Part shown: one piece after another, positions 19,175-27,650 of the stretch
Position numbering within the stretch: position 1 is the stretch's first letter
Layout of the letters: each line of letters begins with the position of its first letter
Assembly (NCBI RefSeq): GCF_004138125.1
Contig: NZ_RXHS01000001.1
Location: 1-64,000, forward strand
From: Seramator thermalis
Lineage (GTDB): Bacteria > Bacteroidota > Bacteroidia > Bacteroidales > Dysgonomonadaceae
Length of the DNA stretch: 64,000 bases
Reading direction: 5' to 3'
The notes under the pieces: generated by a model
Databases searched by the model: none
What the model was told of the DNA's origin: nothing
The model's input: only the letters and a program-made list of their open reading frames with translations
Position numbers and translations under genes: made by a program

Positions 19175-20446
19175 TCAATCGATTATTTCGAATCCTGTGT
19201 AAGGAATCAATGACTTCGGAATGCGAATCCCTTGCGGAGTTTGATTGTTTTCGAGCAGTGCTGCAACTATACGCGGCAATGCCAAAGCACTTCCATTGAG
19301 CGTGTGGCAAAGTTGCGTTTTGCGATCGGCATCACGATAGCGGCACTTCAAGCGATTGGCCTGATAGCTTTCGAAATTGGATACCGAACTCACCTCAAGC
19401 CATCGTTGCTGTGCTGCTGAAAATACTTCAAAATCGAATGTCAGGGCTGACGTAAAACTCATATCTCCTCCACATAATCTTAAAATTCGCCAGGGAAGTT
19501 CCAATTTTTCGACCAACGTTTGTACATAATTCACCATTTCATCCAATCTCTGATACGAATTTTCCGGCTTTTCGATGCAAACGATTTCTACTTTATCAAA
19601 TTGGTGAAGGCGATTCAATCCACGAACATCTTTTCCGTAAGAACCGGCTTCACGACGAAAACAGGCAGAATATGCAGTATTTTTAATCGGAAGATCTTTT
19701 TCTTCGAGAATTACATCACGATAAATATTGGTTACGGGAACTTCAGCCGTAGGAATCAGATATAAATCGTCCAAATCTACATGATACATCTGTCCTTCCT
19801 TGTCGGGCAATTGGCCGGTTCCAAATCCTGAAGCGGCATTCACCACATAAGGAGGTTGAACTTCCGTAAAACCGGCTTCACGAGCATTATCCAGAAAGAA
19901 ATTAATCAGAGAGCGCTGCAGCCTCGCTCCACGTCCTTTGTAAACAGGAAACCCTGCTCCTGTGATTTTTACGCCCAGTTCGAAATCGATGAGATCATAT
20001 TTTTTTGCTAAGTCCCAATGCGGAAGCGCATCTGCCGGCAATTGGGGAATGGTGCCTCCTGTTCGTTCTATTAAATTGTCTTCGGCTGTTTTGCCTTCGG
20101 GAACCGATTCGTGAGGAAGATTGGGAAGAACGACTAACAGATTCTGTATTTTCTCCTCTGTCGTTTTCAGCGTTTCATCCAATGTTTTAGATGATTCTTT
20201 GAGTTCGGTGACTTTTTCTCGTGCCGATTGAGCTTCTCTCGTTTTTCCATCTTTCATGAGTGAACCGATGGATTTCGAAAGAGAATTTATTTCGGCTAAT
20301 GTATTATCGAGTGTTTTTTGTGTATTTCGCCGCAGTGCATCGAGTTCGATTATCTGTGACACAATATCTTTGGCATCAAAATGTTTCTTTGCCAGACGGC
20401 GAATTACCTCTTCGGGGCAATCGTTAATTACTTTGAGTGTAAGCAT
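19175..20446 (-). CDS. serS: Seryl-tRNA synthetase
   Basis: The 423-residue class II synthetase charges tRNA-Ser and tRNA-Sec. The N-terminal tRNA-binding coiled coil spans about residues 30-105 (LDALRRNTQKTLDNTL to LDETLKTTEEKIQNLL). Motif 2 is seen in ACFRREAGSYGKDVRGLNRLHQFDKVE and motif 3 in NGSALALPRIVAALLENNQ. The length is standard. An 18-bp inverted repeat overlaps its likely promoter. Confidence 0.97.
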   Translation of the reverse strand: MLTLKVINDCPEEVIRRLAKKHFDAKDIVSQIIELDALRRNTQKTLDNTLAEINSLSKSIGSLMKDGKTREAQSAREKVTELKESSKTLDETLKTTEEKIQNLLVVLPNLPHESVPEGKTAEDNLIERTGGTIPQLPADALPHWDLAKKYDLIDFELGVKITGAGFPVYKGRGARLQRSLINFFLDNAREAGFTEVQPPYVVNAASGFGTGQLPDKEGQMYHVDLDDLYLIPTAEVPVTNIYRDVILEEKDLPIKNTAYSACFRREAGSYGKDVRGLNRLHQFDKVEIVCIEKPENSYQRLDEMVNYVQTLVEKLELPWRILRLCGGDMSFTSALTFDFEVFSAAQQRWLEVSSVSNFESYQANRLKCRYRDADRKTQLCHTLNGSALALPRIVAALLENNQTPQGIRIPKSLIPYTGFEIID

Positions 20447-20460
20447 ACAAAAAAAATTTC

Positions 20461-20519
20461 AACTGTTCATCGTGCTAAATCGTTGCAAAGGTAACAAAAA
20501 CTTAGCACAAAGAACAGTT
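20461..20519 (-). promoter_or_regulatory. serS promoter region with an 18-bp inverted repeat
   Basis: On the minus strand a -7 box TACCTTTG is at 20493-20486. Arms 20461-20478 and 20502-20519 are complementary at 16 of 18 positions (two adjacent mismatches), with the -7 box in the 23-nt centre. One arm would lie in the spacer/-33 region and the other in the leader RNA. This could be a two-site operator or a fold-back structure; the regulator is unknown. Confidence 0.55.
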
Positions 20520-20558
20520 GAAGCACTGAGTTTGCGAAATCTCGCTAGTCGAAGAATT

Positions 20559-20696
20559 TTATTTTATTTCGAATGTTGGAAGCCCTTGAGGCCCATTTCT
20601 ATAAATTCTTCGATGACGATACGTGAGATTTAACAAATAAGCCACTGTCGAAAATGCGGCGATAAGCAAAATGTCTTTGATGTCGTTCGTTTTCAT
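20559..20696 (-). CDS. Candidate small membrane protein (45 residues)
   Basis: Reading from the ATG at 20696 gives a 45-codon frame: MKTNDIKDILLIAAFSTVAY, then LLNLTYRHRRIYRNGPQG and a short tail to TAA. It has one hydrophobic segment (DILLIAAFSTVAYLLNL) followed by a basic patch, as in single-pass membrane microproteins with a cytoplasmic C-terminus. The frame fills much of a 333-bp gap between serS and tilS that otherwise has no gene. No clear Shine-Dalgarno or -7 box is visible, and there is no recognised family, so it is a candidate only. Confidence 0.4.
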   Translation of the reverse strand: MKTNDIKDILLIAAFSTVAYLLNLTYRHRRIYRNGPQGLPTFEIK

Positions 20697-20779
20697 ATAT
20701 ATGCCGTTTTTATGTTTATATCTGTATTATTAGATGTATTATTTGATAAAAGGTTGCAGTTGCATAGAAAAAAATTTGT

Positions 20780-22096
20780 TTACTCAACCCATTCTATCAT
20801 TAATACGTTATTTGTGTGATCGGATACTTTAAAGCGTTCATCATTCCTTTTTCCCACTATCCAAATAATTTGTCCGTCGGATTCTAATATCCATTGATTT
20901 TCTTTTTCGAGCAAATCGAATTTACAATCAGTAAAATAGTCGCTTAACTTCTTTTTTCCTTTCATGCCGAAAGGCACAAACCAATCGCCATCTTTCCATT
21001 TTCTCAATTTTAATGGAAAACGTACCTTTTCTGCATCTGAGAACAAAAATCTACCTGATTTGTTCACTTCAATCGAGTTTATATTTACTACATTTATTTT
21101 TAGATGAATAGGATATAAAATCTCAGTCATCCCTTCATAAATTATTATTTCAGTGTCAAAATTATTGCAATCGGCAATTTTGCTCAGCAACAAAAACTGT
21201 CGATCCTTTATTACCCGATATTGCGTGGATAAAAATACTTTTCCCGAAGAAGAATTCAAATTATCAATAATATCTTCCACCACTGACGCGTTAAATCCCA
21301 ATGGTGCAAGAATTTCGAACAATACTGACAGAGGAGAAGGCGTGTTTTTAAGTTTTTCGATGCTGACTTTTTCTCCGATCATTACCTCCTTTTTTAGTGT
21401 TTCAATTGCCTTTTCGTAAATGTTGTAAGCTTCGGCAATATTTTGAGAAGTTCGAAAAATGGCGTTTTTAGCCGAAGGATTTAATTTTTCGAGCATAGGA
21501 ATAACATTCAATCTCAAATAATTACGTGTGATTGTATCGTCATAATTAGTGCTATCCATAACGAATGAAATGTTTCGCTCATTCAGATATTGCTCGACCT
21601 CATTTCGTGAAACACAGAGTAATGGACGTACAATATTCCCTTTTTTAGGTGAAATCCCGGTCAACCCTTTAATACCGGTTCCTCGCAGAAGGTTCAATAA
21701 AACGGTTTCTATGTCATCGTCACGATGATGTGCCACAGCAATTGCCTCTGCTTCAAATTTTTGTCTGACTAGTTCGAACCATTGGTATCGCAATTCACGA
21801 GCAGCCATTTCAATCGAAATTTTTTTGTCGCGAGCATACGCTAGCGTATCAAAATCTACCGAAGTAAATTCTATATCGACATTTTTACACCAATTTTTCA
21901 CAAATTCGGCATCACGATCCGATTCTTCACCACGCAAGTGGAAATTGCAGTGCGCCGCAATGCATCGATAATCGAGCAATGTGAGAATATCGAGCAGCGC
22001 CATGGAATCCATTCCACCACTTACACCAACCACTACCGTTGATGAAGGTTTTAAAAGATGTTTGTCTTCAATATATTTTTTTACCTTTTCGAGCAT
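20780..22096 (-). CDS. tilS: tRNA(Ile)-lysidine synthetase
   Basis: The 438-residue enzyme adds lysine to C34 of tRNA-Ile(CAU), changing its decoding to AUA. The PP-loop motif SGGMDS is at residues 26-31, followed by AHCNFHLRGEESDRDAEFV, AHHRDDDIETVLLNLLRGTGIKGL and the C-terminal TilS domain (LRKWKDGDWFVPFGMKGKKKLSDYF). The gene is divergent from pheS, with a -7 box for each gene between them. Confidence 0.96.
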   Translation of the reverse strand: MLEKVKKYIEDKHLLKPSSTVVVGVSGGMDSMALLDILTLLDYRCIAAHCNFHLRGEESDRDAEFVKNWCKNVDIEFTSVDFDTLAYARDKKISIEMAARELRYQWFELVRQKFEAEAIAVAHHRDDDIETVLLNLLRGTGIKGLTGISPKKGNIVRPLLCVSRNEVEQYLNERNISFVMDSTNYDDTITRNYLRLNVIPMLEKLNPSAKNAIFRTSQNIAEAYNIYEKAIETLKKEVMIGEKVSIEKLKNTPSPLSVLFEILAPLGFNASVVEDIIDNLNSSSGKVFLSTQYRVIKDRQFLLLSKIADCNNFDTEIIIYEGMTEILYPIHLKINVVNINSIEVNKSGRFLFSDAEKVRFPLKLRKWKDGDWFVPFGMKGKKKLSDYFTDCKFDLLEKENQWILESDGQIIWIVGKRNDERFKVSDHTNNVLMIEWVE

Positions 22097-22125
22097 CGGT
22101 TTTTTGGACTAACGCATGATTTCGA

Positions 22126-22133
22126 CAAAATTA
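22126..22133 (-). promoter_or_regulatory. -7 element upstream of tilS
   Basis: TAATTTTG on the minus strand, 29 bp before the tilS start, matches TAnnTTTG. No -33 box at the right distance was seen. Confidence 0.45.
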
Positions 22134-22209
22134 CACAATTATATTTCAAACCGTGCCCGTCAACGCTAAATCTTTCGTTTTTAATAGCCGTAAATAGCCG
22201 AAAAAAGTG

Positions 22210-22217
22210 TATTTTTG
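22210..22217 (+). promoter_or_regulatory. -7 element upstream of pheS
   Basis: TATTTTTG lies 38 bp before the chosen pheS ATG. It supports that ATG over the far upstream frame opening at 22058, which would overlap tilS. Confidence 0.55.
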
Positions 22218-22255
22218 CAGGAAATAAATTTTGTAGTGAAGAAATTATACTGGAA

Positions 22256-23275
22256 ATGATCGAAAAAATAAATCGGCTGCTGGACGAAATTGAACATTTA
22301 TCGGCTTCGAATGCAGATGAAATAGAAGCTCTGCGCATTAAATATCTCAGTAAAAAAGGACAGATTTCGTTATTAATGGACGATTTTCGGAACGTTCCAA
22401 GCGATCAAAAACGTGAAGTTGGCATGCGACTCAACGAACTGAAACAGAAAGCGCAGAGCAAAATTCGATCGCTGAAAGAACAATTTACTCATAATTATAA
22501 CGAGATTTCGGATATTGATCTCACACGCACATCTTTCCCTATCCCTCTCGGAACTCGTCATCCGGTGAATATCGTAAAAGAAGAAATTTGCGACATCTTC
22601 AAACGTCTGGGATTTTCGATTGCTGAAGGTCCCGAAATCGAAGATGACTGGCACGTTTTTTCATCACTCAATTTTGCCGAAGATCATCCCGCTCGCGATA
22701 TGCAGGATACATTTTTTATTCAAAACGATCCGCAAATCGTGCTACGCACACATACGTCATCCGTTCAAACACGTGTGATGGAACAAAATCAGCCACCTAT
22801 TCGCATCATTTGTCCCGGCCGTGTTTATCGCAACGAAGCCATTTCGGCACGGGCGCATTGTCTGTTTCATCAGGTGGAAGCATTATATGTGGACAAAAAT
22901 GTTTCGTTTGCCGATTTAAAGCAAGCTTTGTTGTTCTTCGCCAAGGAAATGTTTGGTCACGACACCCGAATCAGACTTCGTCCTTCTTATTTCCCGTTTA
23001 CCGAACCCAGTGCCGAAATGGACATATCTTGCCATATTTGTGGGGGAAAAGGTTGCAATATTTGTAAAAATACAGGTTGGGTAGAAATTCTCGGTTGCGG
23101 AATGGTAGATCCTAATGTATTGGATAATTGCGGAATCGATAGTAAAATCTATAGCGGATATGCACTCGGAATGGGGATAGAACGCATTGCAATGCTTAAA
23201 TATCGCATTAACGACATTCGATTGTTGTTCGAAAATGATGTGCGTTTTCTTCAACAGTTTCAATCGGCTTATTAA
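22256..23275 (+). CDS. pheS: Phenylalanyl-tRNA synthetase alpha subunit
   Basis: The 339-residue subunit is the catalytic part of the (alpha-beta)2 PheRS. Visible class II features are LRTHTSSVQTRVME, ARAHCLFHQVEALYVDKN, RLRPSYFPFTEPSAEMDI and GMGIERIAMLKYRI (motif 3). The N-terminal coiled coil is in the first 90 residues. The chosen ATG gives the usual family length; an open frame continues upstream to 22058 but overlaps tilS. pheT is not adjacent; a DUF4831 gene follows after 21 bp. Confidence 0.96.
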   Translation: MIEKINRLLDEIEHLSASNADEIEALRIKYLSKKGQISLLMDDFRNVPSDQKREVGMRLNELKQKAQSKIRSLKEQFTHNYNEISDIDLTRTSFPIPLGTRHPVNIVKEEICDIFKRLGFSIAEGPEIEDDWHVFSSLNFAEDHPARDMQDTFFIQNDPQIVLRTHTSSVQTRVMEQNQPPIRIICPGRVYRNEAISARAHCLFHQVEALYVDKNVSFADLKQALLFFAKEMFGHDTRIRLRPSYFPFTEPSAEMDISCHICGGKGCNICKNTGWVEILGCGMVDPNVLDNCGIDSKIYSGYALGMGIERIAMLKYRINDIRLLFENDVRFLQQFQSAY

Positions 23276-23281
23276 TTCTTT

Positions 23282-23289
23282 TAAATTTG
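23282..23289 (+). promoter_or_regulatory. -7 element immediately before the DUF4831 gene
   Basis: TAAATTTG ends 7 bp before the ATG, which would put the transcription start at or next to the start codon. This is either a leaderless promoter or a chance match. Confidence 0.35.
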
Positions 23290-23296
23290 TTTTGAC

Positions 23297-24373
23297 ATGA
23301 GAGTTACAGGTTATTTATTCATAGCAGTTTTAATTGCAACAACAACACCATTGTCGGCACAAGAAACCATACGGATGAATGCTGTGAAGGCAAACAATTA
23401 TGGAGTAGCTTATTCACTCCCGAAAACCTCTCTCGTTATCACATTCAAAGTAAAAAAAGTTACATACAAGCGTGGCGATTTTTATCCCTATGCACAGCGA
23501 TATCTGGGTATCGAACCCATTACCGAAAATCGGACGACTTATTCACTCGAAGATGTGAGCATTGTAAATAAAGGCATCCCCGATGAATCCAATTCATTTT
23601 TAATAGAATTTCGCTCAAATACGGTAGAACCTTTTGTTTATCTTACCAAGGATGGCCTAATCTGTTCGGTGAACGGAAATCCGGAATTGGAAAAAACAAA
23701 AGAACCCGAATCTCCGACACGCAGTGAACCGTCCATAGATCCTCGACGATTTTTGACCGAGGAAACGCTCATGGCCGGGTCGACGGCAAAACAGGCCGAA
23801 CTCGTATCAAAACAAATACTCGAATTGCGTCGCACTCGAAACGATATTTTAATGGGAGAAGCTGAAAATATGCCTCCTGATGGTGCAGCATATAAACTCG
23901 TAATGGATCAAATTAACGCTCAGGAAAAAGCATTGACCGAGATGTTCTCCGGAACAATGGAAACCGAAACTTTTTTCACAGATTTGACTATCATTCCGGA
24001 TAATGGAAATATCAATCGTCAAGTTATTGCACGTTTTTCGGAAAAACTCGGACCGCTCGATGCAGATAATCTCGCCGGTTCTCCAATTTACATCTCTCTT
24101 ACATCTAAAACTCCTAAAATAGAAAGGTTATTGTCGGAAAAGGAGCTTGCGAAATTGGAAGACAAACTGAAGCAAGGATTAGTTTATAACATTCCGGGTA
24201 AAGCAGATCTGAAAATCGAGTATGATAATAGAACATTGAAAGATATTGAAGTTGATATCGTTCAGTTCGGATCAAAAGAAGTGCTAACAAAAAAAATGTT
24301 TGATAACAACAAAAAACCCATTAAAATCATCTTTTATCCCGATTTGGGAGCTATCAAACAAATCATCCAATAA
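23297..24373 (+). CDS. Exported DUF4831 protein
   Basis: The 358-residue protein has a signal peptide (MRVTGYLFIAVLIATTTPLSAQ) and the DUF4831 pattern: YGVAYSLPKTSLVITFKVKKVTYKRGDFYPYAQRYLG, ENRTTYSLEDVSIVNKGIPDESNSFLIEF, and a central RRFLTEETLMAGSTAKQAELVSKQI helix followed by a RRTRNDILMGEAENMPPDG segment. The family occurs mainly in Bacteroidetes and has no known role. It lies between pheS (21 bp) and a DUF3298 lipoprotein gene (10 bp), so it is probably co-transcribed with the latter. Confidence 0.85.
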   Translation: MRVTGYLFIAVLIATTTPLSAQETIRMNAVKANNYGVAYSLPKTSLVITFKVKKVTYKRGDFYPYAQRYLGIEPITENRTTYSLEDVSIVNKGIPDESNSFLIEFRSNTVEPFVYLTKDGLICSVNGNPELEKTKEPESPTRSEPSIDPRRFLTEETLMAGSTAKQAELVSKQILELRRTRNDILMGEAENMPPDGAAYKLVMDQINAQEKALTEMFSGTMETETFFTDLTIIPDNGNINRQVIARFSEKLGPLDADNLAGSPIYISLTSKTPKIERLLSEKELAKLEDKLKQGLVYNIPGKADLKIEYDNRTLKDIEVDIVQFGSKEVLTKKMFDNNKKPIKIIFYPDLGAIKQIIQ

Positions 24374-24383
24374 ATTCCATCGT

Positions 24384-25244
24384 ATGAATATGATTAAATT
24401 TTTTGCGTCCATACTAACCGTATGTACCTTGTTTTTACTTTTTTCGTGCAAAAATGCAAAATCTAATCTCGACAAATCAATCACTTTTGACAGCATAATT
24501 GTCTCAAAACAAATACCATTAATCGACAATAGTGATACGACTCTTCCTTTCTCACAAGTCGATATTCGATTCACATATCCGGTAAAATTTGGGTCAGAAG
24601 AAGATACCAAAAGACTTCAACAAATATTTACGGGAACGTTTTTGAATGATGTTTCTTACGATTCGTTGACGCCAAGAGAAGCAATCGATAAATATATCGC
24701 CGACTATACACAAGAATACCGTTCGCTTTCCAATGATTTTTATTCGGACAAGCAGAAACTGAGCGATGGCAGTATGCCGTCTTGGTATTGGTATCAGTTG
24801 CGAAATACAAATCGAATTTTGTTTCAAAATGATTCTCTTTTGAGTTATGCCGTAGAATATAGCGACTATACCGGCGGTGCTCATGGTTCTTACCGTATTT
24901 TGTATTATAATATTGATTTGAATAATATTGTTACTCTTTCTGAGGAAGATCTTTTCATCCCTAATTTCAAGAAACCTCTTTCGGATATACTCGTGGAATC
25001 ACTTATGAAAAAATACCATGTGACGGTTCCGGATTCTCTCCTTCAACATGGTTTTTTCAATCTCGAAGACATTATACCCAATAACAATTTTTGGATGGAC
25101 GATAAAGGAATTCACTATACATTCAATCAATACGAAATTGCACCATACGTGATGGGAGCCATTGATGTAGATATTCCTTATGCAGAATTAGAACGACTGC
25201 TCAAACAGGATAATATAGTAAAAAGGTTTTTTACGAAAAAATAG
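24384..25244 (+). CDS. DUF3298 (RsiV-like) lipoprotein
   Basis: The 286-residue protein has a lipoprotein signal (MNMIKFFASILTVCTLFLLFSCK, lipobox LFSC, Cys at residue 22). The C-terminal domain has SDYTGGAHGSYRILYYNIDL and FNQYEIAPYVMGAIDVDIPYAEL, the DUF3298 signature shared with RsiV and peptidoglycan-deacetylase-associated domains. An in-frame start at 24300 lies inside the DUF4831 gene and would hide the signal, so the ATG at 24384 was taken. The role is unknown; the RsiV comparison suggests ligand or peptidoglycan-fragment binding, which is inference. Confidence 0.85.
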   Translation: MNMIKFFASILTVCTLFLLFSCKNAKSNLDKSITFDSIIVSKQIPLIDNSDTTLPFSQVDIRFTYPVKFGSEEDTKRLQQIFTGTFLNDVSYDSLTPREAIDKYIADYTQEYRSLSNDFYSDKQKLSDGSMPSWYWYQLRNTNRILFQNDSLLSYAVEYSDYTGGAHGSYRILYYNIDLNNIVTLSEEDLFIPNFKKPLSDILVESLMKKYHVTVPDSLLQHGFFNLEDIIPNNNFWMDDKGIHYTFNQYEIAPYVMGAIDVDIPYAELERLLKQDNIVKRFFTKK

Positions 25245-25277
25245 ACTCTCTCGCTTAGTCATGACAAGAAGATAAAC

Positions 25278-25300
25278 AAAACGACCTCCATCGTTGTTTT
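25278..25300 (+). terminator. Probable terminator after the DUF3298 gene
   Basis: AAAACGAC (25278-25285) pairs with GTTGTTTT (25293-25300) with one G-U pair and a 7-nt loop; T residues end the right arm. It lies 33 bp after the stop codon. Confidence 0.5.
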
Positions 25301-25346
25301 AAGTTTACGTTTATCGTTTTAAAAATCTATTCAAGTTAATAATCAA

Positions 25347-26804
25347 ATGCAAGATTTAGAACAAGATCAGATACTGAATGAGCTGACTAACAGCGATTAC
25401 AAATATGGTTTTACGACCAATGTCGAAACCGAAACTATACCCAAAGGATTGAATGAAGATATTATTCGACTTATATCTGCAAAGAAAAGCGAACCCGATT
25501 GGTTACTGGAGTTTCGGTTAAAGTCTTATCGTCATTGGCTTACAATGAAAATGCCCGATTGGGCGCATTTAAATATTCCGGAAATCGACTTTCAGGACAT
25601 AATCTATTATGCCGATCCACGCAAGAAAAAAACGCCCAAAAACAGAGAAAGAGAAGACGTTGATCCGGAATTGTTAAAAACATTCGATCGATTAGGCATT
25701 CCGCTTCACGAGCAGGAAATGCTTGCGGGTGTAGCCGTAGATGCCGTAATGGACAGTGTTTCGGTTAAAACTACCTACAAAGAAACTTTGGCCGAAAAGG
25801 GAATTATCTTTTGTTCGTTTAGTGAAGCCGTGCAACATCATCCGGATTTGGTAAAAAAATATTTGGGAAGCGTTGTACCCTACAAAGACAATTTTTTTGC
25901 CACCCTCAATTCTGCCGTCTTCAGCGACGGATCGTTCGTATATATTCCCAAAGGTGTCCGCTGTCCGATGGAATTGTCAACCTATTTTCGCATCAATGCA
26001 GCCAACACAGGTCAGTTTGAACGTACGTTAATTATTGCCGACGATGATTCCTATGTGAGTTATCTTGAGGGTTGTACGGCTCCCATGCGCGACGAGAATC
26101 AGCTTCATGCAGCCATCGTCGAAATCGTAGCACTTGAAAATGCCGAAGTCAAATATTCCACTGTTCAGAATTGGTATCCGGGCGATAAAGAAGGCAAAGG
26201 AGGCGTTTATAATTTTGTTACGAAGCGTGGCATGTGCAAAGGGAATAACTCGAAGATCTCATGGACACAGGTCGAAACCGGTTCTGCCATAACGTGGAAA
26301 TATCCGTCATGCGTACTGGCCGGCGACAATTCTGTTGGAGAATTTTATTCGGTAGCGGTAACCAACAATTTTCAACAGGCCGATACCGGCACAAAAATGA
26401 TTCACTTGGGTAAAAATACTCGGAGTCGAATTGTATCGAAGGGAATTTCGGCAGGCAACAGTCAAAATAGTTATCGCGGACTGGTGAAAATATCGAAAAA
26501 TGCCGACAATGCACGAAATCATTCGCAATGCGACAGTCTTTTGTTGACCGATCATTGCGGCGCACATACTTTTCCTTATTCCGATATTCAAAATCCTACG
26601 GGTATCATCGAACACGAGGCAACAACTTCTAAAATAAGCGAAGACCAGATTCTCTATTGTAATCAACGCGGAATCGGAGAAGAAGAAGCGGTAGGGCTTA
26701 TCGTCAATGGATATGTAAAAGAGGTGGTAAACAAACTTCCAATGGAATTTGCCGTTGAAGCACAAAAATTACTTCAAATTAGTTTGGAAGGCAGTGTCGG
26801 ATAA
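25347..26804 (+). CDS. sufB: Fe-S cluster assembly scaffold SufB
   Basis: The 485-residue protein is a Suf[27 protein letters not shown] at the start, [50 protein letters not shown] in the beta-helix core and [41 protein letters not shown] near the C-terminus. SufB forms the SufBC2D scaffold for assembling Fe-S clusters. Oddly for this lineage, no sufC or sufD follows: a strong terminator and the convergent ung gene come next. Confidence 0.96.
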   Translation: MQDLEQDQILNELTNSDYKYGFTTNVETETIPKGLNEDIIRLISAKKSEPDWLLEFRLKSYRHWLTMKMPDWAHLNIPEIDFQDIIYYADPRKKKTPKNREREDVDPELLKTFDRLGIPLHEQEMLAGVAVDAVMDSVSVKTTYKETLAEKGIIFCSFSEAVQHHPDLVKKYLGSVVPYKDNFFATLNSAVFSDGSFVYIPKGVRCPMELSTYFRINAANTGQFERTLIIADDDSYVSYLEGCTAPMRDENQLHAAIVEIVALENAEVKYSTVQNWYPGDKEGKGGVYNFVTKRGMCKGNNSKISWTQVETGSAITWKYPSCVLAGDNSVGEFYSVAVTNNFQQADTGTKMIHLGKNTRSRIVSKGISAGNSQNSYRGLVKISKNADNARNHSQCDSLLLTDHCGAHTFPYSDIQNPTGIIEHEATTSKISEDQILYCNQRGIGEEEAVGLIVNGYVKEVVNKLPMEFAVEAQKLLQISLEGSVG

Positions 26805-26850
26805 TTTTTTCGATTGTTTCGTCAGATTCAAGATCGAATATAATTTCATG

Positions 26851-26877
26851 AAAAACGAGGGGTAACCCCTCGTTTTT
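26851..26877. terminator. Bidirectional terminator between sufB and ung
   Basis: A perfect 12-bp stem (26851-26862 with 26866-26877), 3-nt loop, A5 on the left and T5 on the right. It serves both convergent genes. Confidence 0.9.
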
Positions 26878-26888
26878 CGTTTTTTAGA

Positions 26889-27551
26889 TTACCAATCAAT
26901 GGGTTTTTTACCATGTGCAACCAAATATTCATTTGCTTTGCTAAAGTGCTTATTTCCAAAGAATCCTCGATGTGCCGATAATGGCGAAGGATGTGGAGAT
27001 TTAAGAACAAGATGCCTATTCGTGTCAATACTTTCACCCTTTCGTTGAGCGTAAGCACCCCAAAGGATGAAAACCAAATTTTCGCGTTCGTTGGCAAGAT
27101 GACGAATAGCAGCATCGGTAAATTCTTCCCAACCTTTTCCTTGATGAGAACCTGCTCTATGTGCCTGCACCGTTAATGTAGCGTTCAACAGAAGCACTCC
27201 CTGACGAGCCCATCGTTCGAGATTGCCCGAACGGGGAATAGGCTTCCCCAAATCGTCGTGAATTTCTTTATATATGTTTTGGAGCGAAGGAGGAATTTCA
27301 ATGCCATCGTTCACCGAAAAACATAATCCATGTGCTTGTCCCGGTTCGTGATAAGGGTCTTGCCCAACAATCACCACTTCTACTTCGTCGAATGGACATT
27401 GATCAAAAGCGTTGAAAATAAGTTTTGCAGGCGGATAAATCGTTTTTGTCCGATATTCATCTCGAACAAAATTTGTCAGATTCACGAAATATGGTTTGTC
27501 GAATTCCGGCATTAAATGCTGTTTCCATGATTGTTCAATTCTTACATCCAT
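26889..27551 (-). CDS. ung: Uracil-DNA glycosylase
   Basis: The 220-residue enzyme removes uracil from DNA in base excision repair. The catalytic motif GQDPYHEPGQAHGL has Asp65 and His68, and the second motif is SPHPSPLSAHRGFFGNKHF. Length and motifs match family 1 UDG. It ends 12 bp from the bidirectional terminator. The 99-bp gap to asnA shows no clear promoter. Confidence 0.97.
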   Translation of the reverse strand: MDVRIEQSWKQHLMPEFDKPYFVNLTNFVRDEYRTKTIYPPAKLIFNAFDQCPFDEVEVVIVGQDPYHEPGQAHGLCFSVNDGIEIPPSLQNIYKEIHDDLGKPIPRSGNLERWARQGVLLLNATLTVQAHRAGSHQGKGWEEFTDAAIRHLANERENLVFILWGAYAQRKGESIDTNRHLVLKSPHPSPLSAHRGFFGNKHFSKANEYLVAHGKKPIDW

Positions 27552-27650
27552 GCTATTTTTGTTGCTAATTTACGAATTTTTCGATTGAATATTATAAAAA
27601 AATTCTACTCTTTTTCGAAGCAGGATTTTATTGAACGTAAAAAAACTGAA

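Noticed and set aside
22058-22255. Extended N-terminus of pheS
   Set aside because: It would overlap tilS and the pheS -7 box at 22210-22217; the ATG at 22256 gives the family length.
27552-27650. tRNA or small RNA between ung and asnA
   Set aside because: No cloverleaf or terminator could be drawn; nothing in this gap can be supported.
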